Assembly (NCBI GenBank): GCA_026692965.1
Contig: JAPLNF010000125.1
Span: forward strand, 1 to 38,385
Length of the DNA: 38,385 nt
DNA from: Planctomycetota bacterium
GTDB lineage: Bacteria > Planctomycetota > Planctomycetia > Gemmatales > Gemmataceae
Direction of reading: 5' to 3'
Part shown: positions 1 to 8,611 of the stretch, piece by piece
Layout of the letters: each line of letters opens with the position of its first letter
How positions within the stretch are numbered: the first letter of the stretch is position 1
The notes under the pieces: generated by a model
What the model saw: the letters and a program-made list of their open reading frames with translations, nothing else
Told to the model about the DNA's origin: nothing
Database searches by the model: none
Position numbers and translations under genes: made by a program

Positions 1-1697
1 CGGGTTTCATTTTGAATCAAGCCCCCGATGACAAAAGTCTGTCCAGTTTCCATTTCTACCGTTGCATTAACTTGCTTATCATCAAACCCAGTTACGAATC
101 CAAAGGAGGTTTGAATCCCAAACGCAGAGTTTGGTGTTCGAACTCTAGGATTAACCGTAAGTTGGATTTTACCATTGCCTAAAACGATAGGCAGGAAACT
201 AAGGGTGGTACCAATGGTTTGAAAAGCTGCACCAGGGCCGTTGACACCTGAAGCACCGCTTAGAACAGCTTGTTCACCACCCACTTGGAAGAAGGCTTGC
301 TTGCCACTGGAGGTGGTAAGTTTGGGTTCTGCCAAAAGTTTAGAAGCACTTTCATTGCGCAAGGCCTGAAGGAATCCGAGGAATCCACTATTGGAGTTTA
401 AAACACCGAACGGAATGTTAGGGCTTGTTGCGCTTGCAATAAAGCCATTAGCAGCCAAAATGGAGCCTTGAGCAGTCCCGCCTGAAGCAATTCTTCCAAT
501 TTGTGTTGGTTGGGCTGCGAGTCCATTTAAGGTGCTGCCGATAAAAGAACTATTTTGGGAGCTAAGAAAGTTGAACCCTAGTTGTCTGAATTCTGTACGG
601 GAAACTTGCGCTACGACAACATCTAATTGAACTTGTTGCACGCCTGCAACCCGAAGTGCATTGATAACTTTTGCGGAAGTTCTGGGTGTTGCTTGCGCAG
701 GTTGTGTAGTCGCAGCAGCATTGGGATCTGTGGGCATATTGCCCGCGGGGGGTGTAGTGGGATTGGTTTGTCCAGGATTATTTGTTGGCGTTGAACTACT
801 TTGCGATAGGGCATCAAATAAAGTAGGGTCAACAATATTTCCAGCAATGGAAAGAATCATGCCGATATCTTCTGCACGGGAAACATAACCAGAAAGTATA
901 ACCGCATCTTTGGTGACAGGAATGACTTGGATATTGGAATTGGGTACAGCATTGCTTATAACCTTTTTGAGGTAATCGAGATCAAAGGTGGTTTTTGGCG
1001 GTGCACCTGTTTTCAAACCCTGATTTTCAGCTTCGCTATTAAACCTAAGTTTTAATCCGTTTACTACTTTAGAGGAAACAGAAACAATCTTTTTTCCTGC
1101 TGCATCATTAAGATCATAGGTAGGACCTTCTTTTTCTTTATCCTGATAATTTGGATCAACCACTTTACTGGCAAGATGAAGAATTGTACGAAGGTCATCT
1201 GTTGAATTGACTACACCGTTTACAAAAACCGAGTCACTTGTTATTAGGCTAACTTCGATTGTTGTGTTGGACACTGCTTGTGCAAGCATTTTTTTCAAAT
1301 ACGCAATATCAATTGTGGTTTCTTTCAAAAACTTAATATTATTTACTGGTGTTTGTTGGCGAAGTACATAAATGCTAAGTTCTTCTCTTTCTTCATCCAT
1401 TGAAATCAATTCTAAGGTTGCGACGCCTTCAGCCAAACCCTTTAGATAAACAGATTTAGGATCATTCAGTACATCTTTTACTTCTAAAATTTTGTTGTTA
1501 AAAGTGCGGGCGTTCTTGATGAGCTTTTTGCTCTTCATCTGAATCTTGATGGTGAAATCAATGGGAATTGCGTAATCAGGGCCCTTTACCAAAGGCGGTG
1601 CATCCTGGGCCAATAGCGATGCTATACTGCAAACCATGATGATCATGGCTATGCAGGCTTGCAAGCTTTTAGCTAGGTAGTAATTTTTGTATGGCAT
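1..1697 (-). CDS. cpaC: Type II/III secretion system secretin, CpaC/RcpA-like (tad pilus), 3' end truncated by window edge
   Basis: Manual reverse-strand translation from ATG at 1697 (MPYKNYYLAKSLQACIAMIIMVCSIASLLAQ...) stays open to position 1. Contains ...VVAQVSRTEFRQLGFNF... and ...LLAEPKLTTSSGKQAFFQVGGE...VNPRVRTPNSAFG...ATVEMETGQTFVIGGLI, typical of secretins. Next to cpaB/cpaA/flp. Confidence 0.88.
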   Translation of the reverse strand, partial: MPYKNYYLAKSLQACIAMIIMVCSIASLLAQDAPPLVKGPDYAIPIDFTIKIQMKSKKLIKNARTFNNKILEVKDVLNDPKSVYLKGLAEGVATLELISMDEEREELSIYVLRQQTPVNNIKFLKETTIDIAYLKKMLAQAVSNTTIEVSLITSDSVFVNGVVNSTDDLRTILHLASKVVDPNYQDKEKEGPTYDLNDAAGKKIVSVSSKVVNGLKLRFNSEAENQGLKTGAPPKTTFDLDYLKKVISNAVPNSNIQVIPVTKDAVILSGYVSRAEDIGMILSIAGNIVDPTLFDALSQSSSTPTNNPGQTNPTTPPAGNMPTDPNAAATTQPAQATPRTSAKVINALRVAGVQQVQLDVVVAQVSRTEFRQLGFNFLSSQNSSFIGSTLNGLAAQPTQIGRIASGGTAQGSILAANGFIASATSPNIPFGVLNSNSGFLGFLQALRNESASKLLAEPKLTTSSGKQAFFQVGGEQAVLSGASGVNGPGAAFQTIGTTLSFLPIVLGNGKIQLTVNPRVRTPNSAFGIQTSFGFVTGFDDKQVNATVEMETGQTFVIGGLIQNET

Positions 1698-1767
1698 CCT
1701 TGCAACCTCTTCTAACAAACTGGCGATTCCCTTCGCCAAAATTATAAAACTCCGCAACCATCCCTGG

Positions 1768-2721
1768 CTATTGCTTTACTTTATCAGGCGCATCACTCGG
1801 AACCTCATCTGGCTGTTCGACAGCAGTTGAATTCCGACTGTTTTTAATCACCGTACGCCATTTGCCTTTTTCGTATTCTTCAAACTCTACAGCATCATTG
1901 CTGGCAATATTTTCCTTAGAATCTTTAGTATTAAAGATGACAAGGGTGTGTTTATTATCGTTCCCACCAAAAATACCGGGTTTGATTTTCTTTTTCTCAG
2001 GATCCTTCTTTAACACATCATTAGGTTTCAATTCTTCATTAAGCTTGGTGGTTTTGGTGTTAGCTTTATCGTTATCATCCTTGGCCCTTGCGGAAAGCTT
2101 GATTTCGCCAACAGATTTCCACATTGCTAAGATCTGTGCTTCTTCAGGGCTAACCTCAAGAGTCACAGTATTTTCAACAATGGAATGGCGTACATCGCCG
2201 GGCTTTTCATTAATGGTCGATTTATCGCCTACAGCCATCACTCGAATGTTTTCCAAAACGGTTTGAGTTTCGATGTTGTTATTGGCCAGTCGTTTGGTGC
2301 CAATCAGATCTACCGTGGAGCCCGGGAGAATAAACCCGCCAGCAAGGGATTCAGCATTAACAGTGAGGCCAAACAGCCTTTTACCCTTATTGAGTTGGTC
2401 GGTAAGGTAGTGTTGATTGGGGTCAAGAAGATCATCTTTGGTAATAAAGGATTGCTCGGCAAGACCCTTATTAAGGGTTTTATCTTTTATTAGATCAAAC
2501 GAAATCAAAATATTTGATGGAAGATTAAGTTCCGGAACAGCAACAACCTCAAAGTACTTCTGAGGATCAGAAATCTTCTCGCGGAAAGGTACCTTGCCTT
2601 TAGTTCTAAGAACTTCAACCATTTTTGGACCTTGATTTCCTTTATTGTAAGTCATCGCCAAGTAGGCTGCAGCTAAGCCGCAAAAAACCGCCATCCCAAG
2701 TGCCAACATTCTAGGATTCAT
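1768..2721 (-). CDS. cpaB: Flp pilus assembly protein CpaB (SAF-like/RcpC)
   Basis: N-terminal TM then ...ITKDDLLDP...LNKGKRLFGLTVNAESLAGGFILPGSTVDLIGT...TQTVLENIRVMAVG..., characteristic of CpaB/RcpC; lies between secretin and prepilin peptidase. Confidence 0.9.
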   Translation of the reverse strand: MNPRMLALGMAVFCGLAAAYLAMTYNKGNQGPKMVEVLRTKGKVPFREKISDPQKYFEVVAVPELNLPSNILISFDLIKDKTLNKGLAEQSFITKDDLLDPNQHYLTDQLNKGKRLFGLTVNAESLAGGFILPGSTVDLIGTKRLANNNIETQTVLENIRVMAVGDKSTINEKPGDVRHSIVENTVTLEVSPEEAQILAMWKSVGEIKLSARAKDDNDKANTKTTKLNEELKPNDVLKKDPEKKKIKPGIFGGNDNKHTLVIFNTKDSKENIASNDAVEFEEYEKGKWRTVIKNSRNSTAVEQPDEVPSDAPDKVKQ

Positions 2722-2994
2722 CGTTCTAGGCCTCTCGTCGCTGAGGCACCGGATATATCCTGAGTTCTAATCCCTACAAGCGGACTATCCCTCATATATT
2801 TCATCGGCACAAAAGCGTGACCAGCTTTAAGATTTATCGATTATAACGAAGATATCGATAATTCATGCTGATCTTGGGGTAACAAGCAAAGATAGGAAGT
2901 CTTGTTTGCTATAAATTAGCATCTTGCGAAAGGAACCGCAGCGCAATCGTTGGCTGCACATAGATACTTTAGCTTATTTTTTAAGAAAAGCTAA

Positions 2995-3612
2995 TTATTG
3001 AATTGGATAAACAGGTAAAGGAAAGTGTAAGTAGAGGTGCAGGTAAGCCAGATAGCCCAGAAACCCAAGGCAAAGTGGGATACCATAAGGTAGCAAATGC
3101 ATCCTTGGTTTGCGAGCAGCAGCTTTTTGTTCAGTTTCGTCCACGCTTTTGGTTGCAAGGTCGGAAAGGATTTCACGGGTATTTAATATATTGGTTGATA
3201 TTTGCCTACGGAAGAGAATCATGAAGAAAGCAATGATGCCCCCGATGATTGCGCCCCAGCAAAAAGCAATCAATACGATGTACTGGGCCTGACCAAAAGA
3301 GTAGTAAGCACCAACCCAGGCGCCAAACCCCATTTGCATTTTGACATCTCCCGCCCCCATGCCCCCAATAGCATAAACAGGGAAGATAAGAGCGAAACCT
3401 AAAACGGTGGCAGTGAGGCTACCACCGATTCCACCAATTCCGGAATCAGGAAGGATTTGAAAAGTATTGAACAATCCTAAAATCCAACCCGAGATGATTA
3501 GCGGGAAGGTGAGTGCGTTAGGAACTTTAAGTTTCCAGCCATCGATGATTGCAGCAACGATCATTGCAAGGCTAACCAACGCGATAGGCCAGATATTCAA
3601 TGTAAAATCCAT
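2995..3612 (-). CDS. cpaA: Prepilin peptidase, A24 family (CpaA/TadV)
   Basis: Polytopic protein with ...IDGWKLKVPNALTFPLIISGW... and ...GGMGAGDVKMQMGFGAWVG... (GxGD aspartic protease motif). ATG at 3612; the ORF extends to 3624 with an alternative start. Confidence 0.9.
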   Translation of the reverse strand: MDFTLNIWPIALVSLAMIVAAIIDGWKLKVPNALTFPLIISGWILGLFNTFQILPDSGIGGIGGSLTATVLGFALIFPVYAIGGMGAGDVKMQMGFGAWVGAYYSFGQAQYIVLIAFCWGAIIGGIIAFFMILFRRQISTNILNTREILSDLATKSVDETEQKAAARKPRMHLLPYGIPLCLGFLGYLAYLHLYLHFPLPVYPIQ

Positions 3613-3650
3613 CACGCACCCCAATTAAAAGACATTAACTCTCAATGAAC

Positions 3651-3824
3651 TTACTGAATAGCCGAGGTTGTGGCTGAAAAAACACCACTAGTTTTTTGCC
3701 CAAGCACGGTGATAGCGCTTATTGCAACCACAATGATAAGTGCCACCATAACGGCATATTCTACCGCAGTGGGGCCGTCTTCGCTTTTGAAAAACTTGAC
3801 CAACTTTTCGTGTAAAGTGCGCAT
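3651..3824 (-). CDS. Flp/Fap family type IVb pilin (paralog 1)
   Basis: MRTLHEKLVKFFKSEDGPTAVEYAVMVALIIVVAISAITVLGQK...; G|PTAVEY processing site; AAAGGAG ribosome binding site upstream. Confidence 0.9.
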   Translation of the reverse strand: MRTLHEKLVKFFKSEDGPTAVEYAVMVALIIVVAISAITVLGQKTSGVFSATTSAIQ

Positions 3825-3916
3825 GAGAGACTCCTTTGGGAAGTGGAAAGGGAGAGAGAACAAAAAGGGAAACATAAATAACACTTAATGATCTTTAAGT
3901 ATTATTACTCGGCTTT

Positions 3917-3949
3917 AAAAAGCGCCCCTAAATGTAAGGGGCGCTTTTT
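3917..3949. terminator. Strong Rho-independent terminator between flp paralogs 1 and 2
   Basis: AAAAAGCGCCCCT-aaatgta-AGGGGCGCTTTTT, a 13-bp perfect stem with A/T flanks. Confidence 0.85.
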
Positions 3950-3997
3950 ATTACGCCCTAGTTGTAAAAAACATTCCCGCAAAGGGGGACATTTAAA

Positions 3998-4189
3998 CTA
4001 ACTTGCTGTTGTCGCACTAGGAATTGCAGTTGCGGTATTAGTGAAGGTAGTGCTTACCTTGGAACCAAGGGCGGTGATCGCAGCGATCGATACCACGATA
4101 ATCAGAGCCACCATAACAGCATATTCAACTGCAGTGGGGCCATCTTCGCTCTTCAAAAACTTAACCAACTTTTCGCGTAGAGTATTCAT
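3998..4189 (-). CDS. Flp/Fap family type IVb pilin (paralog 2)
   Basis: MNTLREKLVKFLKSEDGPTAVEYAVMVALIIVVSIAAITALGSKVSTTFTNTATAIPSATTAS; AAGGAGT ribosome binding site. Confidence 0.9.
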   Translation of the reverse strand: MNTLREKLVKFLKSEDGPTAVEYAVMVALIIVVSIAAITALGSKVSTTFTNTATAIPSATTAS

Positions 4190-4454
4190 CGTAAACTCCT
4201 TAAAATGGAATAAAACCAAATACAAAAAAAACCTTTATCGATTAGTCAGGTGTTACAAAACCCTGTAAAATCAGGTTATCAGTGCCCCAAGGATCGTGCT
4301 TGATCATTTTCTGATATTTAAGCGTAGGTTTTTATTTAAGCCTAGTCAAATAATTATAAATATTATTATGTGGATTTTTTGAAATTTGCCAATATGCACT
4401 ACTTTCTAAAACTCTTTTTGTTAAAAATAGGCTTATTCTAAGCAATAAATTAAG

Positions 4455-4646
4455 TTAACTTGCTGTAGTGGTGGTGCTGATTTTTGTTGAAGTATTGGTG
4501 AAAGTAGTACTTACTTTGCTCCCTAGGGCGGTGATTGCAGCGAGCGATACCACAATGATAAGGGCAACCATAACGGCATATTCTACTGCAGTGGGGACAT
4601 TCTCATCCTGCAGGAACGAATAGAGTTTATTTTGAATAAAGTTCAT
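4455..4646 (-). CDS. Flp/Fap-like pilin (paralog 3, variant processing site)
   Basis: MNFIQNKLYSFLQDENVPTAVEYAVMVALIIVVSLAAITALGSKVSTTFTNTSTKISTTTTAS; hydrophobic helix nearly identical to paralog 2 but V replaces G before PTAVEY. Confidence 0.85.
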   Translation of the reverse strand: MNFIQNKLYSFLQDENVPTAVEYAVMVALIIVVSLAAITALGSKVSTTFTNTSTKISTTTTAS

Positions 4647-4775
4647 TTTAGACTCATTTTTAAGGTGTTCAGGCAAATCTAGATGTAGTCAACGAATATT
4701 GCCCTTAAATTAATCTTATTTGAAAAACATCGATCAATCAACTAATAAAAATTTATTAATACAATTTTAACTGAT

Positions 4776-6278
4776 TCAGGGAAGTTGCCAGATAGCGTGA
4801 GTTTTGCCTGAAAAAATAGGTTTTATAGGTAGATTAGTGCTTTGTAATAATTTTCCCAAAGGGGAATCTTTAGGTGCGATTGCGAGTTTGATATCTCGGT
4901 TTTGTAATTCTAAAAGAAGTTGGTCAGGAGCTTTCATTTCCAATTTCATGGTTTCGGTAATCCAAGAACCATCATCCTTCCCATCGCGAAACGCATGAAT
5001 TTCACAGCGATCATCTTGAAACACCCGCCATTTGGGAGCATAGAAAATAAGAAAGCCGCCATCATTTACTGCATTGTAAATTTTGGTATCTGGGCCGTAA
5101 TCTTGTGCCAACTGTTGCATGGGTTCAATAAGATCGACTGGCCATTTTTTAGGATCGACCGGAATTTGATACCAGCCGAAAACAGATGAAATTAAAAGGC
5201 TCATCACAATAAGGGATAAAGTTACGATCATTTTTAGGCTGGGCTTTTTAGGCTGCCTGATAATCCAGTCTTCTCTTATTTTTTTTGAACTGACAAGATT
5301 AAGCCAGATTTCTTCAAACATAACTGCTGCAATGCTTATAAAGATGGGGGCATTGCGGGCGCGCTTTAGTGCCAAGAAAAACCAGGCCCAAATACTTGCA
5401 GTAATCCCTAGATATTGTGCGCCTTTGCCAGACAAGAAAAAAAAGATTGTAACCGCAGCAAATGCTGCAAAAGCCCCCAGCATGTAAAAATCTAATAATT
5501 TGGGCGCAGCGTGCTCAATAATGTAGCTTGGAAGATCGAGTTTAAACCAGATTTTTAGCCATGTTTCATACATCCCTATTCCGAAAGGCGAGATGCAAGG
5601 TGCGAGCAGCCACATTAAATTACTGCACCACATTATTAAAAGATTGCGAAAGTCTTTGATTGGCCCTTGTGAAAACAAAAACTGTGTGGTCCATATTAAT
5701 GTGGAAAAGCCGAGGATTGAAAGGCCCCCCAGATATCCACCATGGCAGTTGGCCCAAAAAACTGCGAGAGGGAAGGACAATAATAGCCAGTAAGGCTTTG
5801 AGCGACCGTTGCTGAAATCGAGAATAAAATAAGAGAGCAGGGTGATGCCGAGATAATTGATTAGCAAAGGCCTTGCGAGAAAATGGACTGCCCCAATCTT
5901 TAATACTAATATTGCCAGAAACCAAACGAGAATTGGGTGCATGCCGGCTAAAAACCATCTGCGTGCCAGAATAGAGATCCAGACCGCAATGATGAATGAT
6001 GAAAGTGTAGTCAGTGTTGCAAAGCCTCCCATTCGGTAGGAGTAAGCCATTAAAATTTCAGCAAGCCATTGGGTGGGAACCCAGTTTGATTCAGATTGCG
6101 AGAAGGGATCGGTGCGAAGAATTTCGAGATGATCGATCATCCATTCGCCGGTGCGAATATGCCAGAAGGTGCCGGGATCGCTTAAAAACCATGAGGGGAT
6201 AATCAGCGCCAAGATGGTGAATGTAAAGAGAAAGATTCCAGGCCAGGTGGTAAGCCATCGTTGTAGAAGGGGTATCAT
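4776..6278 (-). CDS. Polytopic membrane protein (glycosyltransferase/PMT-like topology, function unknown)
   Basis: 500 aa, ~10 hydrophobic segments, N-terminal DPGTFWHIRTGEWMI...DPFSQ...W segment reminiscent of family-39-like membrane proteins; no firm family assignment. Confidence 0.6.
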   Translation of the reverse strand: MIPLLQRWLTTWPGIFLFTFTILALIIPSWFLSDPGTFWHIRTGEWMIDHLEILRTDPFSQSESNWVPTQWLAEILMAYSYRMGGFATLTTLSSFIIAVWISILARRWFLAGMHPILVWFLAILVLKIGAVHFLARPLLINYLGITLLSYFILDFSNGRSKPYWLLLSFPLAVFWANCHGGYLGGLSILGFSTLIWTTQFLFSQGPIKDFRNLLIMWCSNLMWLLAPCISPFGIGMYETWLKIWFKLDLPSYIIEHAAPKLLDFYMLGAFAAFAAVTIFFFLSGKGAQYLGITASIWAWFFLALKRARNAPIFISIAAVMFEEIWLNLVSSKKIREDWIIRQPKKPSLKMIVTLSLIVMSLLISSVFGWYQIPVDPKKWPVDLIEPMQQLAQDYGPDTKIYNAVNDGGFLIFYAPKWRVFQDDRCEIHAFRDGKDDGSWITETMKLEMKAPDQLLLELQNRDIKLAIAPKDSPLGKLLQSTNLPIKPIFSGKTHAIWQLP

Positions 6279-6411
6279 GTGGGTAGTGACCTGAAATAAA
6301 AGAAATATGCAGGTGCCATAAAATTACCAAATCAATTCATTGTTCCACACAGATTTATACCTTATAACTAATATTAATTAATTATATTCTTATTTTAGCG
6401 CGGATCCATCA

Positions 6412-8442
6412 ATGAAACCAGAAGTAGACCTAGCGATTGGTGAACTAGTAAAGCATGGCGTACTCCACAAGGATGAAATTGATTCTGCGTTTGAGAAATA
6501 CCCCGAAGCTGTAAGCATAGATGATCGCGATGCCTTGGGTGATTTTTTAGAACAAATAGGGCTGATCACTGCATTTCAAGCCGGTGAACTTCGTAATAAG
6601 CGAATTGCTGATTTGGCCATGGCCAATTATCTCATTCTTGATCGCCTTGGTGAAGGTGGCATGGGAACGGTTTTTCGTGCCAGGCACAAACGCATGCGCA
6701 GGATAGTTGCGCTTAAGGTGCTTAACCCTGAAATTCAAGAAAATCCAGATCATTTGCAACGCTTTCAACGCGAAATAGAAACCCTTGCGCGCCTTAATCA
6801 CCCCGGAGTAATACAAGCTTATGATGCAGATTTCGGGCCCTCCGGATTCTTTTTAGTTCTCGAACTTGTTGAAGGCAGCGATCTTGATGGGATTGTTCGC
6901 AAGAATGGCCCTCTTCCCGTAAGCGAAGCCATCGATGCCATGATTCAATCTGCTAAAGCTTTGCAGTATGTACACGATCAGGGGATGGTGCATCGCGATA
7001 TCAAACCGCAAAACTTGATGAGAAACAGGCAGGGTGATATTAAAGTTGCAGACCTTGGCCTTGTTCGCCTAACCGAAGCAGAATCTGCGGATGATCACAA
7101 TAAGCAGGGCCTTACCCAGCAATTCACCATCGCAGGCACATTGGAATTCATGGCTCCTGAACAAGCCGAAAACACCAGTGGTGTTGATAATCGCGCAGAC
7201 ATTTACAGCCTTGGTTGTTCCTTATATTACATCCTAGCTGGTAAAAATGTTTACACGGGTAAATCTGTGATGGATAAGTTGATGGCTCATATGACCCATC
7301 CCATTCCAAGCATCAGAGAATTAAGGACCGATGTTTCTGAAAAACTAGATAATGTCTTTAAGAAGATGGTTGCAAAGACAGTTGATCAGCGATACCAGAC
7401 AATGAATGAAGTAGTTGTCGATCTTGAAAATATCAAGATGATGGAGAAAGTTTCTAATGTCGCCCCAACTAATATCATAATTGCTCCGGAGACTGCCCAA
7501 GCAGATACAGGTACTGCCTTTTTTGAAAGCCCGATGGTAAAGCCTGCTCCCGTTGAACCAGAAGGCACGTTGATTTTCAACCCAGGCCAAAAGACTTCCA
7601 TTCAGAATAATTTGAATAACGCTGCAACTGCATTTATCGAACGCCCCAGCCAATCCACTGTAGAACCATCCCAAATCGATAGCGCCAAGGTTCTGCTGGT
7701 TGAACCTTCTAAACTTCAAGGCATGATGATTGGCAATCAGCTTAAATCGCTTGGTATTGCTGATGTAAAATTTGCGCTTTCGGGAGCGGATGCATTCGAA
7801 CAGTTTAGCAAAGGGGGATTTAAGGCAATTGTTTGCTCGCAAAATCTACCCGATTGCAGTGGTATTGAACTTGCTCAAAAGATAAAAGCAACCCCTTCGG
7901 GCAAAGGCATTTCTTTTATCTTGATTACCTCGAACATTGATAATGAAATGGAATCCCTGGCTGCAAAAGTCGATTTCAAAATTCTTAGAAAGCCCTTCAC
8001 TCCAGAACAACTTAAATCAACTTTACCTGTAAATGCGCCTAGCGTTTCCCAACCTACGGTTGTACAGCCCACCACCAAAACCGTACTTTTGGTTGATGAT
8101 AGTTCCTTTGCTAGGAAAAGAATGCTGGGGATTTTAAAATCCTTGGGATTCGATGATGTTGTAGAAGCTGTGGATGGTGCGAAAGGTTTGGCCATGGCTC
8201 AGGGCCGGCCTTTTCTTTTTATCGTCTCTGATTTTCACATGCCTATCTTAGATGGTAAGGGCTTTGTCGAGAGCCTTAGCCAAGATCCTAAACTGAAAAA
8301 TATCCCCGTTTTGCTGATCACCAGCGAACCGGATTCTTTCCTGCTCGATCCTATTCGAAACTTGAAGTCATGCAGAATTCTTTCGAAATCCGCAGAGGCC
8401 TCTACTCTTAAGATGGAAATCTCTAAGTTTATTGCTCTTTAA
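6412..8442 (+). CDS. Hanks-type Ser/Thr protein kinase with two C-terminal response-regulator receiver domains (first degenerate)
   Basis: LGEGGMGTVFRARHKRMRRIVALKVL, MVHRDIKPQNLM, VADLGLVRL and GTLEFMAPEQA kinase motifs; C-terminal AKVLLVEPSK...AIVCSQNLPDCSG...RKPF and TVLLVDDSSFARK...IVSDFHMPILDG...LLITSE...LSK receivers. Confidence 0.9.
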   Translation: MKPEVDLAIGELVKHGVLHKDEIDSAFEKYPEAVSIDDRDALGDFLEQIGLITAFQAGELRNKRIADLAMANYLILDRLGEGGMGTVFRARHKRMRRIVALKVLNPEIQENPDHLQRFQREIETLARLNHPGVIQAYDADFGPSGFFLVLELVEGSDLDGIVRKNGPLPVSEAIDAMIQSAKALQYVHDQGMVHRDIKPQNLMRNRQGDIKVADLGLVRLTEAESADDHNKQGLTQQFTIAGTLEFMAPEQAENTSGVDNRADIYSLGCSLYYILAGKNVYTGKSVMDKLMAHMTHPIPSIRELRTDVSEKLDNVFKKMVAKTVDQRYQTMNEVVVDLENIKMMEKVSNVAPTNIIIAPETAQADTGTAFFESPMVKPAPVEPEGTLIFNPGQKTSIQNNLNNAATAFIERPSQSTVEPSQIDSAKVLLVEPSKLQGMMIGNQLKSLGIADVKFALSGADAFEQFSKGGFKAIVCSQNLPDCSGIELAQKIKATPSGKGISFILITSNIDNEMESLAAKVDFKILRKPFTPEQLKSTLPVNAPSVSQPTVVQPTTKTVLLVDDSSFARKRMLGILKSLGFDDVVEAVDGAKGLAMAQGRPFLFIVSDFHMPILDGKGFVESLSQDPKLKNIPVLLITSEPDSFLLDPIRNLKSCRILSKSAEASTLKMEISKFIAL

Positions 8443-8461
8443 GTTTAAAAGAGTGCACTTA

Positions 8462-8522
8462 TTTAGTACAGTTTTAACGGTTATGCGAATAAAAGCCCTT
8501 CCTTGGGCTATTTTGTACTAAA
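8462..8522. repeat. Nested inverted repeats between kinase and cheA
   Basis: Outer 9-bp arms TTTAGTACA (8462-8470) / TGTACTAAA (8514-8522); inner hairpin AGCCC-ttcctt-GGGCT (8494-8509) followed by ATTTT. Confidence 0.6.
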
Positions 8523-8611
8523 AATCACGCTTTCCCTTAAAGTTTACGCACACTTCCCATGCTATCCTAGCTGTTAACATTAACTTTTATTTCTTACTAA
8601 TTAAGTTACTT

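Noticed and set aside
1862-2493. Plus-strand ORFs opposite cpaB
   Set aside because: Antisense to a clear CpaB CDS; no recognisable domain.
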